A DNA stretch of 64,000 bases from Caballeronia temeraria (GTDB taxonomy: Bacteria > Pseudomonadota > Gammaproteobacteria > Burkholderiales > Burkholderiaceae): positions 66,402 to 130,401 of the forward strand of contig NZ_FCOI02000005.1 in assembly GCF_001544795.2 (NCBI RefSeq), in the 5' to 3' direction. The notes under the pieces were generated by a model. That model saw nothing but the letters and a program-made list of their open reading frames with translations, did no database searches and was not told the origin of the DNA. The translations under genes were made by a program, and so were the position numbers. Of this stretch, positions 32,277-41,310 are shown one piece after another (position 1 is the first letter of the stretch; each line of letters begins with the position of its first letter).

Positions 32277-33269
32277 GTGATCGATCGCGTCCATGCCATG
32301 CGTGTCTTTACGCGTGTCGTCGATACGAACAGCTTCACGCGTGCGGCCGAGTCACTCGGCATGCCGCGCGCGAGTGTTTCGACGACCGTGCAACAACTCG
32401 AAGCGCTAGTCGGCGTGCAATTGCTCGCACGCACGACGCGGCGCCTGAATCTCACCGTCGACGGCGCCGCCTATTACGAGCGTTGCGCGCAGATCCTCGC
32501 CGATATCGACGAGCTCGAATCCGGTTTCGGCGCGGGCGAGGAGCGCCTGCGCGGACGGCTGCGCGTCGAAATGCCGGATACCATCGCGACCTCGATCGTC
32601 GTGCCCGCGCTGCCGGAGTTTCACGCGCGCTACCCGCATATCGAGCTGTCGATCGGTATCGGCAATCGCAATGTCGATCTCGTCGGCGAAGGTGTCGATT
32701 GCAGCGTGCAGCTCGGTGAATTGCCCGATTCCGGTCTGATCGCGCGCCGGCTCGGCGTGCTCGAACAGGTGACGTGCGCGAGTCCCGCTTATCTGGAGAA
32801 GCACGGCACGCCGGAAACGCTCGATGAACTGGCGCAGCACGTCGCGGTGAACTGCCTTGCGCAAAAAAGCGGGCGCCCGGCCGACTTCGATTTCGATGTC
32901 GACGGCGAATCCGTCACGATGAAGGTGCGCGGTTTCGTGCAGGTCGCCGACGAGCACGCGTACCTCGCGTGCGGCGTCGAGGGACTCGGGCTGATCCAGC
33001 CGCTGCGCATCGCGGCGCAGTCTTATCTGCGCTCGGGGCAACTGCGCGAAGTGCTGCCGCAATGGAAATCGCCGCCGCTCAAGGTGTCGGTGGCGTTTCT
33101 GAAGAGCCGTCAGGCGACGCCGCGCGTGTCCGTGTTCGTCGACTGGCTCGCGGCGCTCTTCGAGCGTTCGCAACTGATCGACGACACGTTGACGAGTCTT
33201 TATCGCTCGGCGCAGCGTCGCGGTTCCACGCGGCGGGATCGTCCGGAAGAAGAAACCGCCGGCGCGTGA
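32277..33269 (+). CDS. LysR family transcriptional regulator
   Basis: 330 residues. N-terminal winged helix (AMRVFTRVVDTNSFTRAAESLGMPRASVSTTVQQLEALVGVQLLARTTRRLNLT) with a C-terminal periplasmic-binding-like effector domain. GTG at 32277 is preceded by AAAAGGAAAA and gives a normal N-terminus; a Met at 32298 is an alternative. No divergent gene lies next to it, so the target is not obvious; the mechanosensitive channel gene is upstream on the same strand with a 187-bp gap that holds no clear terminator. Confidence 0.88.
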   Translation: MIDRVHAMRVFTRVVDTNSFTRAAESLGMPRASVSTTVQQLEALVGVQLLARTTRRLNLTVDGAAYYERCAQILADIDELESGFGAGEERLRGRLRVEMPDTIATSIVVPALPEFHARYPHIELSIGIGNRNVDLVGEGVDCSVQLGELPDSGLIARRLGVLEQVTCASPAYLEKHGTPETLDELAQHVAVNCLAQKSGRPADFDFDVDGESVTMKVRGFVQVADEHAYLACGVEGLGLIQPLRIAAQSYLRSGQLREVLPQWKSPPLKVSVAFLKSRQATPRVSVFVDWLAALFERSQLIDDTLTSLYRSAQRRGSTRRDRPEEETAGA

Positions 33270-33282
33270 AGCCGGTTCGGCC

Positions 33283-33579
33283 CTACCGCACGGGCGTGGC
33301 TGCGTTCGCGCCCACGACCGTGTTCCATTTGCGCACTTCCCAACGCTCGACGAGCCCGTTCGTCACGTACGGATCGTTCTTCGCGAAGTCTTCGGCGGCG
33401 GCGGGCGAATCGCTGTGAAATAGCAGCATCGCGCGATCGCTGGGCGCATCGAGCGCGCCCGCGAGCACGATGTCGCCCCGCTCCACCGCCGCCCACGCGA
33501 GGGCCAGATGGGCATCGCGAAACTGCGCACGGCGTTCCAGATAGTCTGAGCAAAGGTCGTAGATCAACAGATAGTGCAT
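33283..33579 (-). CDS. YciI-like family protein
   Basis: 98 residues. Ferredoxin-like alpha/beta fold typical of YciI: MHYLLIYDLCSDYLERRAQFRDAHL at the start, a conserved His (AHLALA) and Asp pair, and AEDFAKNDPYVTNGLVERWEV toward the end, as in YciI's FxxxDPY pattern. Biochemical function of the family is largely unknown; some members are dehalogenase-like or accessory domains. AAGGAG six to ten bases before the Met at 33579 fixes the start. Convergent with the LysR gene. Confidence 0.88.
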   Translation of the reverse strand: MHYLLIYDLCSDYLERRAQFRDAHLALAWAAVERGDIVLAGALDAPSDRAMLLFHSDSPAAAEDFAKNDPYVTNGLVERWEVRKWNTVVGANAATPVR

Positions 33580-33731
33580 CGCCGTCTCCTTTCGGTGAAA
33601 TAGTGCCGGATTCATCGCGCCAGTTTTGTCCTAATTTCCGAGATCGAAACCAAGAGTTCAATCGGAAGCCTCTGATCGCCTTACCATAGCGTATCGAAGA
33701 TCATGTGCGGATACTTGTAAAGGACTCTGCC

Positions 33732-33968
33732 ATGAACCGCGATCAACCTCCCTGCAATATGTGCTCGAAGCACGATTGCCGAAGCTGCGCGTGGACGTCG
33801 CCGCTCGATGCTTCATACCGCACGCTCATCCACTCCCATTCGCTGCTGTCGATCGTCGCGCTTTCCGTGAATGACGCGAAATCCGCGCCCGCGGAGCCGT
33901 CGTGGTTCACCATCGCCGGCCGACGCATTTTCAGATTTTTCTCGGAACTGAGCCCGCGCGCACGCTAA
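33732..33968 (+). CDS. Small Cys-cluster hypothetical protein
   Basis: 78 residues starting MNRDQPPCNMCSK. AAAGGA lies nine bases upstream. The N-terminus has C-x2-C-x4-C-x2-C (CNMCSKHDCRSC), arranged like a small zinc ribbon or metal-binding knuckle, followed by hydrophobic SLLSIVALSV and a basic end. I know no family for it, and the opposite strand also has an open frame here, so coding is only probable. Confidence 0.42.
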   Translation: MNRDQPPCNMCSKHDCRSCAWTSPLDASYRTLIHSHSLLSIVALSVNDAKSAPAEPSWFTIAGRRIFRFFSELSPRAR

Positions 33969-34107
33969 AAGCGCGCACTGAGCGTTGTCGCGGAGCGCCG
34001 TTTTTGTAAAGAAGCTTGCACGTTTCTTTTTAGGATAACTGTGCATATAGAATCCGCAGCGCCCTCGCGCTTGCATCAAGCGCTCCTGTAGAAAGGAAAT
34101 TCAGTCG

Positions 34108-35931
34108 ATGAGCATCAATCTGGTCCAGGCAGTCAACGCTGCGATCTCGGACAACATCGCGGAGCAGTTGTCGCAGAAGTTCGGCATTCCCGGGCAGATC
34201 ATCCGGCAACTCGCGGCACGTATCGCGCCCGGACTCGTCGCGTCTCTGATGGACCGGGCGACGCTCGTGCCAGGCTCGCAGTCGGTGTTCTCCGTCATCA
34301 TGCAGCCGGAAACCAACGCTCACGTCGCGGATCAGCTCGCCAAGCTGATCGCAACGACCGCCGGCCTCAAACAGCTCGAAAGCGACGGTCACGCCCTCGC
34401 CGCGGTCGCGACAGGCCAGCGTGTCGATGCACTGACCGACGCCGTTTCGATCGAAACCGGCGTTCCCACGCAAGCTACGTCGGCGCTCGCCGGCATCTTC
34501 TCCGCCGTGCTGTTCGGCATCATGAAGCGCCATTTCCTGCTCGCGCAATGGGGACTGGCGCACGTGCCCAAGCTCCTGCGCGACCAGGTCGGCGAGATCA
34601 ATGCGTCGATGTCGAACGCGGTCGCAACGGCCATCGGCGTCGGTAATACCGAAGGCTTCACCAGTTGCATCACGCCTCGGCTCAACACGGTTGCGTCGAG
34701 CCTCGAACCGCACACCGAAGGCGATGTCGCGGCGCCCGTGGCGATTGCGCCCGAGCCTGTCGTCAGAGCCGCCACGCAGACGGCGCCGCCGCCCAAGTCG
34801 GCCCCGCCGGCCGTGCCGCCTGTCGCGCCCCCCATGCGCGCGCCGTTGCTCCAGCCCGCGCAGAAGCGGTCGAATAAATGGATCTGGCTGCTTTTCGCGG
34901 TTTTGGCTGTCATCCTCGCGCTGGTCTATTACCGCGGCTTCACGCATACGGACAGCGTCGATCTGAGCGCGGCGCCCGCCACGCAGCCGGTCGCCAGCGC
35001 GCCGGCGGCGGCATCGGCCGACGTGCCGTCGATCACGCCGGTCGCCCATGACGCGCCGGCAGCGTCGCCCATCGATGCATCGATCACAACGGCAGCAGCG
35101 CCGCAAAGCGCTTCCGAATCGAAGTTCGCGCCCGCGTCGTGGAAAGACGCGCAACTGCTGTTCAACGTGAGCGCGGCTGGCGCTCCGGCAATCGAAGCGA
35201 CGGTCGGCACCGAAGCGGAGAAGAAGCATCTGATCGACACGTTGACGGCTCGCTTCGGAAAGGCCTACACGGCAAATGTATCCGTCGTGCCGGAAACGCG
35301 CCCGGCGACGTGGCTCGCGCGTCTGAACGACTTCTTCCCGCTCATGGCCGTGCCGGGCGCGGAAGCGAAGATCACCGGCTCGAAAGTCGAATTGAGCGGC
35401 GCGGTCGCAAACGCGAAGCTCGGCTGGGCCGATCGCCTGAAGAGCGCGCTCGGCGGCATGTTCCAGGTCGCCGCGTTCGACGCCGATGGCGCGGTCGCCA
35501 CCGCGACGCAATCCTTCCGCGATGCGATGAAGAGCCTGCTCGCCACGGAAACGCCCTGCTCCGGCGACAAGTTGAGCCGCGTGCTCGACCTTCAGGTCGT
35601 CAATTTCGCGCGTTCGAGTGCGCAAGTGCCGGAAAGCGCGTTCGCCACGCTCGGCGAGACGGCGCAGTTGCTCAAAAATTGCGCGGCCAAAGGTTCGATG
35701 GTGAATCTCGAAGTCGCGGGTTACGCCGATACCTCGGGCACGCCGGCGGCGAAGCTGGAAGTGTCGAAGGAGCGCGCTCAGGCGGTGCGCGGCTATTTGG
35801 TGCGTAACGGCGTGCCGCCGCAATCGCTCACGGCCGCAGGTTACGGCGACACCAATCCGATCGCCGATAACGACACCGCCAGCGGACGTTTCGCGAATCG
35901 TCGCATCGAGTTCGTCGTCAGAAAAGGCTGA
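34108..35931 (+). CDS. OmpA-domain envelope protein with N-terminal DUF937-like domain
   Basis: 607 residues. Order: a helical N-terminal domain (INLVQAVNAAISDNIAEQL, FGIPGQIIRQLAARIAPGLVASL) resembling DUF937/YidB; a Pro/Ala linker; one membrane helix (about 255-275, WIWLLFAVLAVILALVYY); a second linker; a BON-like pair region; and a C-terminal OmpA peptidoglycan-binding domain (EVAGYADTSGTPAAKLEVSKERA, GYGDTNPIADN, NRRIEFVV). No signal peptide precedes the first domain, so it should be cytoplasmic and the OmpA part periplasmic. AAGGA precedes the start. Single gene with its own terminator. Confidence 0.82.
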   Translation: MSINLVQAVNAAISDNIAEQLSQKFGIPGQIIRQLAARIAPGLVASLMDRATLVPGSQSVFSVIMQPETNAHVADQLAKLIATTAGLKQLESDGHALAAVATGQRVDALTDAVSIETGVPTQATSALAGIFSAVLFGIMKRHFLLAQWGLAHVPKLLRDQVGEINASMSNAVATAIGVGNTEGFTSCITPRLNTVASSLEPHTEGDVAAPVAIAPEPVVRAATQTAPPPKSAPPAVPPVAPPMRAPLLQPAQKRSNKWIWLLFAVLAVILALVYYRGFTHTDSVDLSAAPATQPVASAPAAASADVPSITPVAHDAPAASPIDASITTAAAPQSASESKFAPASWKDAQLLFNVSAAGAPAIEATVGTEAEKKHLIDTLTARFGKAYTANVSVVPETRPATWLARLNDFFPLMAVPGAEAKITGSKVELSGAVANAKLGWADRLKSALGGMFQVAAFDADGAVATATQSFRDAMKSLLATETPCSGDKLSRVLDLQVVNFARSSAQVPESAFATLGETAQLLKNCAAKGSMVNLEVAGYADTSGTPAAKLEVSKERAQAVRGYLVRNGVPPQSLTAAGYGDTNPIADNDTASGRFANRRIEFVVRKG

Positions 35932-35960
35932 GCGCCGGTCTGACGCGTGAGAGGTTTCTC

Positions 35961-35994
35961 AAAACGCCGTCGCGCGAAAGTGCGACGGCGTTTT
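35961..35994. terminator. Bidirectional terminator after the OmpA gene
   Basis: AAAACGCCGTCGC (35961-35973) pairs perfectly with GCGACGGCGTTTT (35982-35994) around an 8-base loop. T-rich flanks on both strands suit termination of the OmpA gene and of the convergent hypothetical gene at 36029. Confidence 0.9.
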
Positions 35995-36028
35995 TCGTTG
36001 CGCGCGCGAGGCGCGCTTTGCTGCGGTT

Positions 36029-36517
36029 TCAGTTCGGCTTTTCGAAATCGTTCTCGGCCCAGCGCTCGGCGCTCGTCTTGGTCAGCTTGAATGCCGGCGA
36101 CACGCGCACGTGCGCGAGTTGCGCGCCGTATGCATCGAAGGCTTTGAGATTGGCGTAGGGATCGTCTTCATCCGGAACGATCTCCAGCGTGACGGTGACG
36201 TCCTCACCCTGCACGTCGATGGTGACGTTCTTGTTCAGCATCGCGTGACGCTGCTGTTCGTGCCGGCGCAAGACTTCCGACGCCGTCTTGACGAGCGTGC
36301 GGAACGCGCCCGCATCGAGCGGCTTCGGGTTTTTCTTGTCGCGGCCCATCGTCCACGGGCCGACGAGCGCGGGTTCCGCCTCGCCCGCCTGAATCATTTC
36401 GACGGCCCAGCCGTCGTCGTCTTCGTTCTTGATCACGCGCGCGGTCCAACCGTCGTCGCGCCAGAGGCGGTCTTCGTGGATCGCTTCGTCGGTGGAGGGA
36501 AATTCGGAATCGGTCAT
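36029..36517 (-). CDS. Conserved-looking hypothetical protein
   Basis: 162 residues from the Met at 36517 (MTDSEFPSTDEAIHEDRLWRDDGW). Mixed strands early (ARVIKNEDDDGWAVEMIQAGEAEPALVGPWTMGRD), then a helix FRTLVKTASEVLRRHEQQRHAML and a final strand region with VTIDVQGEDVTVTLEIVPDEDDPYANL. No signal or membrane segment, so cytosolic. The Trp-rich start and helix-strand layout look like a compact alpha/beta fold; I do not recognise the family. Upstream Met at 36544 is less convincing. Confidence 0.65.
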   Translation of the reverse strand: MTDSEFPSTDEAIHEDRLWRDDGWTARVIKNEDDDGWAVEMIQAGEAEPALVGPWTMGRDKKNPKPLDAGAFRTLVKTASEVLRRHEQQRHAMLNKNVTIDVQGEDVTVTLEIVPDEDDPYANLKAFDAYGAQLAHVRVSPAFKLTKTSAERWAENDFEKPN

Positions 36518-36721
36518 ATCGTTGCAAGGCACGCAGTGAGGCAATGCGAAGAATTTTACCTTGGCGGGGATCGCGGCATCGTTCGTGCTCTGCGGATTGG
36601 CCGAACGGCCAGTGTCATACCCAAACGCATTGCGCCGTGCTAATTTGAATAGACCGGGACCGTCCGGAATCCATCTGCAAAGCAGTCAAGAAGCCTTAAA
36701 ACTCAGTCAAGGAGCGACCGC

Positions 36722-36973
36722 ATGCTTGCATTCATCGGTACTTTGATCGTCGGACTCGTCGTCGGTCTCATCGCGCGCGCACTCAAGCCGGGCGACGACA
36801 GCATGGGCTGGATCATGACCATCGTCCTCGGCATTGCCGGCTCACTCATCGCGGGGTATGTCGGCCGCGCGCTCGGCTGGTATCAGCCGGGACAGCCGGC
36901 TGGATGGATCGCATCCGTGATCGGCGCGATCATTTTGCTCGTCATCTGGGGAATGATCCGCAAGCGCACGTAA
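36722..36973 (+). CDS. GlsB/YeaQ/YmgE family small membrane protein
   Basis: 83 residues with three hydrophobic segments. The start FIGTLIVGLVVGLIARALKPGDD, followed by WIMTIVLGIAGSLIAGYVGRALG and ASVIGAIILLVIWGMIRKR, is the standard transglycosylase-associated (PF04226) layout. Such proteins are general-stress induced in several bacteria, but their molecular role is unclear. AAGGAG lies eight bases upstream. It has a terminator right after it. Confidence 0.93.
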   Translation: MLAFIGTLIVGLVVGLIARALKPGDDSMGWIMTIVLGIAGSLIAGYVGRALGWYQPGQPAGWIASVIGAIILLVIWGMIRKRT

Positions 36974-37003
36974 CGCCGCGCCGTACCGTTTCTCTTTTTG
37001 GCG

Positions 37004-37035
37004 AAACGCCTCGTCCGGATTCGGGCGAGGCGTTT
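37004..37035. terminator. Terminator between the GlsB-type gene and hutI
   Basis: AAACGCCTCGTCCG (37004-37017) pairs with CGGGCGAGGCGTTT (37022-37035) with one wobble, around a GATT loop. It lies 31 bp past the GlsB-type gene and 6 bp past the end of hutI, so it probably ends both transcripts. Confidence 0.88.
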
Positions 37036-37041
37036 GTTTCA

Positions 37042-38259
37042 TCAGGCGATGCGCTCGATATCGACTTGCGAGCCGCCGCGCACGACGCGACCGGGAAGCA
37101 CGCCGCCGAGCCAGTACGAAAGCTCCGCAGGCCTGCCGATTCGCCAGGCGACGAAATCCGCGGCCTTGCCCGCTTCGAGCGATCCGTGCGTCGCCTGCAA
37201 GCCGAGCGCTTGGGCCGCATGATTCGTCACGCCGGCGAGCGCTTCTTCCGGCGTCAGGCGAAACAGCGTGCAGCCCATGTTGAGCATCAGCCGCAACGAC
37301 AGCGCCGGCGACGTGCCCGGGTTCAGATCGCTCGCGAGCGCGATCGGCACGCCGTGCCGCCGCAGCGCGTCGATGGGCGGCAACTGCGTCTCGCGCAACA
37401 TATAGAACGCGCCCGGCAGCAGCACGGCGACGGTGCCGGATTGCGCCATCGCGGCTGCGTCGTCGTCGGTCATGTATTCGAGATGATCCGCCGACAACGC
37501 CCGATACCGCGCCGCCAGCGACGACCCGTGCAACGACGACAACTGCTCCGCGTGCAGCTTCACCGGCACGCCCAGATCGCGCGCACATCGGAACACGCGC
37601 TCGACTTGCTGCGGCGAAAACGCGATGTGCTCGCAGAACGCATCGACGGCATCGACGAGCCCTTCTGCGGCGAGCGCGGGCAGCATTTCATCGCAGATAT
37701 AGGCGATGTAATCGTCCGCGCGATTCGCGTACTCGGGCGGCAACGCGTGCGCCGCGAGGCAGGTCGCGCGCACGTTCAGCGGCAGCGTCGCGCCGAGACG
37801 CCGCGCGACGGCGAGCATCTTGCGTTCGTTCGCGAGATCGAGCCCATAGCCGGACTTCACTTCGAGCATCGTCACGCCTTCGCGCAGCAGGCCGAGCGCG
37901 CGCGCTTTCGCCGCTTCGAACAGCGCGTCCTCGCTGGCTTCGCGCGTCGCGCGCACCGTGCTCGCGATACCGCCGCCGCGCGCCGCGATTTCCGCGTAAC
38001 TCACGCCTTCGAGCCGCTCTTCGAATTCGCCGCTGCGATCGCCGCCGAAAACCAGATGCGTGTGACAGTCGATCAGACCCGGCGTCACCCACGCGCCGTC
38101 GAGATCGATATGCTCGACATCGCCGAAATCCGGCGCCGCCGCGCGCGGCCCGATCCATTCGATGCGCGCGCCGCCGGTCAGAATCGCCGCGTCTTCGATG
38201 ACCGAATACTTGCCCCCGGTCATCGTCGCGGCGTGGCAGTGGTGCCAGAGCTTTTTCAT
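37042..38259 (-). CDS. hutI: Imidazolonepropionase
   Basis: 405 residues. It hydrolyses imidazolone-5-propionate to N-formimino-L-glutamate, the product used by HutF. Metal motif [14 protein letters not shown] (His 66 and 68), [32 protein letters not shown] and SDLNPGTSP. The Met at 38259 overlaps the hutU stop by 4 bp; the longer open frame is an artefact of hutU. With HutU it completes the pathway whose other enzymes lie 18 kb away at 14.9-20 kb. Confidence 0.95.
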   Translation of the reverse strand: MKKLWHHCHAATMTGGKYSVIEDAAILTGGARIEWIGPRAAAPDFGDVEHIDLDGAWVTPGLIDCHTHLVFGGDRSGEFEERLEGVSYAEIAARGGGIASTVRATREASEDALFEAAKARALGLLREGVTMLEVKSGYGLDLANERKMLAVARRLGATLPLNVRATCLAAHALPPEYANRADDYIAYICDEMLPALAAEGLVDAVDAFCEHIAFSPQQVERVFRCARDLGVPVKLHAEQLSSLHGSSLAARYRALSADHLEYMTDDDAAAMAQSGTVAVLLPGAFYMLRETQLPPIDALRRHGVPIALASDLNPGTSPALSLRLMLNMGCTLFRLTPEEALAGVTNHAAQALGLQATHGSLEAGKAADFVAWRIGRPAELSYWLGGVLPGRVVRGGSQVDIERIA

Positions 38260-39932
38260 CGCTTGTCGATCATCGGCAGATCGAGGCCTTTTTCGCGCGC
38301 GCATTCGACCGCGATGTCGTAGCCAGCATCGGCGTGGCGCATGACGCCCGTCGCCGGATCGTTGTGCAGCACGCGCGCGATGCGTGCATCGGCTTCGCGG
38401 CTGCCGTCGCACACGATCACGACGCCCGCGTGCTGCGAAAAGCCCATGCCGACGCCGCCGCCGTGGTGGATCGACACCCACGTCGCGCCGCTCGCCGTGT
38501 TCAGCAGCGCGTTGAGCAGCGGCCAGTCGGAGACGGCGTCCGAGCCGTCCTGCATCGCTTCGGTTTCGCGATTCGGGCTCGCGACCGAGCCGGAATCGAG
38601 ATGATCGCGGCCGATCACAACCGGCGCGGACAACTCGCCGTTGCGCACCATTTCGTTGAACGCGAGGCCGAGCTTCGCGCGCAGGCCGAGACCGACCCAG
38701 CAAATGCGCGCCGGCAAGCCCTGGAAACTGATGCGCTCACGCGCCATGTCGAGCCAGCGATGCAGATGCGCGTCGTCGGCGATCAGCTCTTTGACCTTGG
38801 CATCCGTCTTATAGATGTCCTCGGGATTGCCCGACAGCGCCGCCCAGCGGAACGGCCCGACGCCGCGGCAGAACAACGGACGGATGTACGCCGGCACGAA
38901 GCCCGGAAAATCGAACGCGTTCTCGACGCCCTCTTCCTTGGCCATCTGGCGGATGTTGTTGCCGTAGTCGAAGGTCGGCACGCCTTGTTCGCGGAATGCG
39001 AGCATCGCGCGCACGTGTTCGGCCATCGACTGCTTTGCGGCTTTCACGGTCGCCGCCGGATCGCTTTGCGCGCGGTCGCGATACTGCGCCCAGGTCCAGC
39101 CTTTGGGCAGATAACCGTTGAGCGGATCGTGCGCGCTCGTTTGATCGGTGACCATGTCGGGGCGCACGCCGCGGCGCACGAGCTCGGGCAGCACATCGGC
39201 CGCGTTTGCGCACAGCGCGATGGAAATCGCGCGGCCTTCAGACGTATAGCGCTGGAGGCGCGCGAGGGCGTCGTCGAGATCGGTCGCCTGTTCATCGACG
39301 TAACGCGTCTTCAGACGAAAATCGATGCGGCTCTGCTGGCACTCGATGTTCAGCGAACACGCGCCCGCGAGCGTCGCCGCGAGCGGCTGCGCGCCGCCCA
39401 TGCCGCCGAGACCGGCGGTGAGCACCCAGCGGCCTTTGAGGTCGCCGCCGTAATGCTGCCGCCCGGCTTCGACGAACGTCTCGTACGTGCCCTGCACGAT
39501 GCCCTGACTGCCGATGTAAATCCAGCTTCCGGCGGTCATCTGGCCGTACATCGCGAGGCCTTTCGCGTCGAGTTCGTTGAAGTGCTCCCAGTTCGCCCAG
39601 TGCGGCACGAGATTCGAATTCGCGATCAGCACGCGCGGCGCGTTTTCATGCGTCTTGAACACGCCGACAGGCTTGCCCGACTGGACGAGCAACGTTTCGT
39701 CGGCTTCGAGACGCTTCAGCGTTTCAACGATCTTGTCGTAGCACGCCCAGTCGCGCGCCGCCCGGCCGATGCCGCCGTAGACCACCAGTTCCTTCGGATT
39801 CTCGGCGACTTCGGGGTCGAGATTGTTCATCAGCATGCGCAGCGGCGCTTCAGTGAGCCAGCTTTTTGCGTTGAGTTGCGTGCCGCGCGGCGCGCGGATC
39901 TCGGTGTCGCGAAAACGGGAGGACGAAGTCAC
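38256..39932 (-). CDS. hutU: Urocanate hydratase
   Basis: 558 residues, the standard length. NAD-dependent, it converts urocanate to imidazolone propionate. Conserved parts include [67 protein letters not shown] and [12 protein letters not shown] chose GTG at 39932 with AGGAG eight bases upstream, which gives a normal N-terminus; in-frame TTG and ATG codons lie 6-7 codons further upstream. First gene of hutU-hutI, with HutC-like sites upstream. Confidence 0.95.
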   Translation of the reverse strand: MTSSSRFRDTEIRAPRGTQLNAKSWLTEAPLRMLMNNLDPEVAENPKELVVYGGIGRAARDWACYDKIVETLKRLEADETLLVQSGKPVGVFKTHENAPRVLIANSNLVPHWANWEHFNELDAKGLAMYGQMTAGSWIYIGSQGIVQGTYETFVEAGRQHYGGDLKGRWVLTAGLGGMGGAQPLAATLAGACSLNIECQQSRIDFRLKTRYVDEQATDLDDALARLQRYTSEGRAISIALCANAADVLPELVRRGVRPDMVTDQTSAHDPLNGYLPKGWTWAQYRDRAQSDPAATVKAAKQSMAEHVRAMLAFREQGVPTFDYGNNIRQMAKEEGVENAFDFPGFVPAYIRPLFCRGVGPFRWAALSGNPEDIYKTDAKVKELIADDAHLHRWLDMARERISFQGLPARICWVGLGLRAKLGLAFNEMVRNGELSAPVVIGRDHLDSGSVASPNRETEAMQDGSDAVSDWPLLNALLNTASGATWVSIHHGGGVGMGFSQHAGVVIVCDGSREADARIARVLHNDPATGVMRHADAGYDIAVECAREKGLDLPMIDKR

Positions 39933-39970
39933 GGATTGGCTCCTGCGCATCAAGAAAGTGAATGTCGACG

Positions 39971-39992
39971 GACACGGGCAACGACCCGTGTC
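39971..39992 (-). promoter_or_regulatory. Leader hairpin of hutU
   Basis: GACACGGG (39971-39978) and CCCGTGTC (39985-39992) form a perfect 8-bp stem with a 6-base loop in the hutU leader, between the nearest HutC-like operator and the start codon. No T-run follows, so attenuation is uncertain; mRNA stability is equally possible. Confidence 0.4.
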
Positions 39993-40009
39993 GAGTTGGC
40001 CTCATCTTC

Positions 40010-40021
40010 TTGTATATACAA
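40010..40021. promoter_or_regulatory. HutC-like operator 3, upstream of hutU
   Basis: TTGTATATACAA is a perfect palindrome 78 bp before the hutU start. It agrees with the palindromic HutC sites known in Pseudomonas and matches the two copies before hutH. It is the cleanest of the four copies in the window. Confidence 0.78.
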
Positions 40022-40075
40022 CTTCGCTTGTATTAGGGGAATCCCGAAGCCCGCCGCGTGGTCTCGCGGCACGCG

Positions 40076-40087
40076 TTGTATAGACAA
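40076..40087. promoter_or_regulatory. HutC-like operator 4, between hutU and the Lrp-type gene
   Basis: TTGTATAGACAA is a near-perfect palindrome, 66 bp from operator 3 and 4 bp past the end of the Lrp-type gene at 40091. It has the same core GTATAGACA as operator 1. Confidence 0.72.
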
Positions 40088-40090
40088 TCG

Positions 40091-40555
40091 TCAAGGCACC
40101 GGCAAACCGCCGTCGCGTTTGACTTCGCGCAAGGAGAGCATCGATTCGACGGCCGTCACGCCTGGAAGGGTTCGCAAGACGTCGCGCATGAAGATGCCGT
40201 ATTCGTCGAGATCGCGCGCGACGATCTGCAGCAGGAAGTCCGCCGTGCCGGAAATGTTGTGGCACGACACGATGCGCGGAATGCCCTGAATCTCGCGTTC
40301 GAAGCGGTCGGACAGCGCGCGGTCGTGCACGCTGAAACGCACCTGCGCGAACGCGACGACGCCCAGTTCCAGCGCCTTGCGCGACAGCACGGCCCGATAT
40401 CCGTCGATGTAGCCATCGCTTTCCAGACGCTTGAGCCGGCGCGCGCACGGCGTTTCACTCAGGCCGACGCGCTCGGCCAGCTTCGCCACCGGCATGCGGC
40501 CATCCTGCTGAAGCGCGGCGAGCATCGCGCGATCGATACGGTCAATTTCGGTCAT
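40091..40555 (-). CDS. Lrp/AsnC family transcriptional regulator
   Basis: 154 residues. N-terminal winged helix (LDRAMLAALQQDGRMPVAKLAERVGLSETPCARRLKRLESDGYI, preceded by IDRI) and a C-terminal RAM amino-acid-binding domain (GVVAFAQVRFSVHD, ISGTADFLLQIVARDLDEYGIFMRDVLRTLPGVTAVESMLSLREVK). It lies upstream of hutU on the same strand but divergent from the LysE exporter gene at 40685. Lrp-type regulators next to LysE exporters often control amino-acid export, so that is its likeliest target. Confidence 0.9.
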   Translation of the reverse strand: MTEIDRIDRAMLAALQQDGRMPVAKLAERVGLSETPCARRLKRLESDGYIDGYRAVLSRKALELGVVAFAQVRFSVHDRALSDRFEREIQGIPRIVSCHNISGTADFLLQIVARDLDEYGIFMRDVLRTLPGVTAVESMLSLREVKRDGGLPVP

Positions 40556-40684
40556 GGTGCTTTCCTTTATGCGATATCAAAATTCTAGTGGAATCCTGCA
40601 TCACAGACCAAATCATCGACTCAAAATACCAGAAAACGCTCCTTCCGAAGTGGCACGATGAAGCCTTCTAAACAGGAGCGCATC

Positions 40685-41308
40685 ATGGTTTCGGCACACT
40701 TGCTTTGGGTTTTTATCGGCGCGCTCGCGGTCGTTTATGCGCTGCCCGGCCCGGACATGGCGCTCGTGCTGCAAACCAGCGGCACGCGTGGTTTCCGGCA
40801 CGGACTCGCCGTCGCCGCCGGGCTCATCACCGCGCGCGCGACGCACGTGACGCTGTCGGCGCTCGGCGTGGCTGCGCTCTTGCGTAGTGCGCCGTGGCTT
40901 TACGACGGCGTGCGCATCGCGGGCGGCCTGTATCTCGCTTATGTCGCGATCCAGATTTTCCGCTCGCCCGCGTTCGGGCTGGATGCGGCGTCCACGCAGA
41001 CCGCGTCCACGCTGCGTTCGGCGTATGCGAAAGGCATTCTGAGCAGCATCCTCAATCCGAAGGCGCTGCTGTTCTGTTCCGTGCTGCTGCCGCAATTCGT
41101 GCGACCGGAGGCAGGTCCGGTCTGGTCGCAGGTGGTGGAACTGGGCGTCGTGCTGGTCGCGGTCGGACTCATGTTCGATCTGACGCTCGCGGCGGGCGCG
41201 GTGCGCATTTCCGGCTGGCTGCGCCGTCATCCGAAAGCGCAAACCGTGCAGCGCTGGACCTTTTCCGCCGCGCTCCTTGCGTTCGCCGCGCGGCTCTCGC
41301 TGGACTGA
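40685..41308 (+). CDS. LysE/RhtB family amino-acid exporter
   Basis: 207 residues with five to six membrane helices. The start VSAHLLWVFIGALAVVYALPGPDMALVLQTS contains the family PGP motif, followed by HGLAVAAGLITARATHVTLSALGVAALL and KGILSSILNPKALLF. LysE proteins export amino acids or derivatives. AGGAG seven bases upstream supports the Met at 40685. It diverges from an Lrp-type regulator, a frequent pairing. Confidence 0.9.
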   Translation: MVSAHLLWVFIGALAVVYALPGPDMALVLQTSGTRGFRHGLAVAAGLITARATHVTLSALGVAALLRSAPWLYDGVRIAGGLYLAYVAIQIFRSPAFGLDAASTQTASTLRSAYAKGILSSILNPKALLFCSVLLPQFVRPEAGPVWSQVVELGVVLVAVGLMFDLTLAAGAVRISGWLRRHPKAQTVQRWTFSAALLAFAARLSLD

Positions 41309-41310
41309 AT

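Noticed and set aside
33743..33928. Minus-strand 61-codon frame opposite the Cys-cluster protein
   Set aside because: No ribosome site; the plus frame has a ribosome site and a plausible metal-binding motif, so I preferred it.
38334..40289. 651-codon open frame antisense to hutU
   Set aside because: Composition is low-complexity and Arg/His-rich; the urocanase motifs on the minus strand explain the region.
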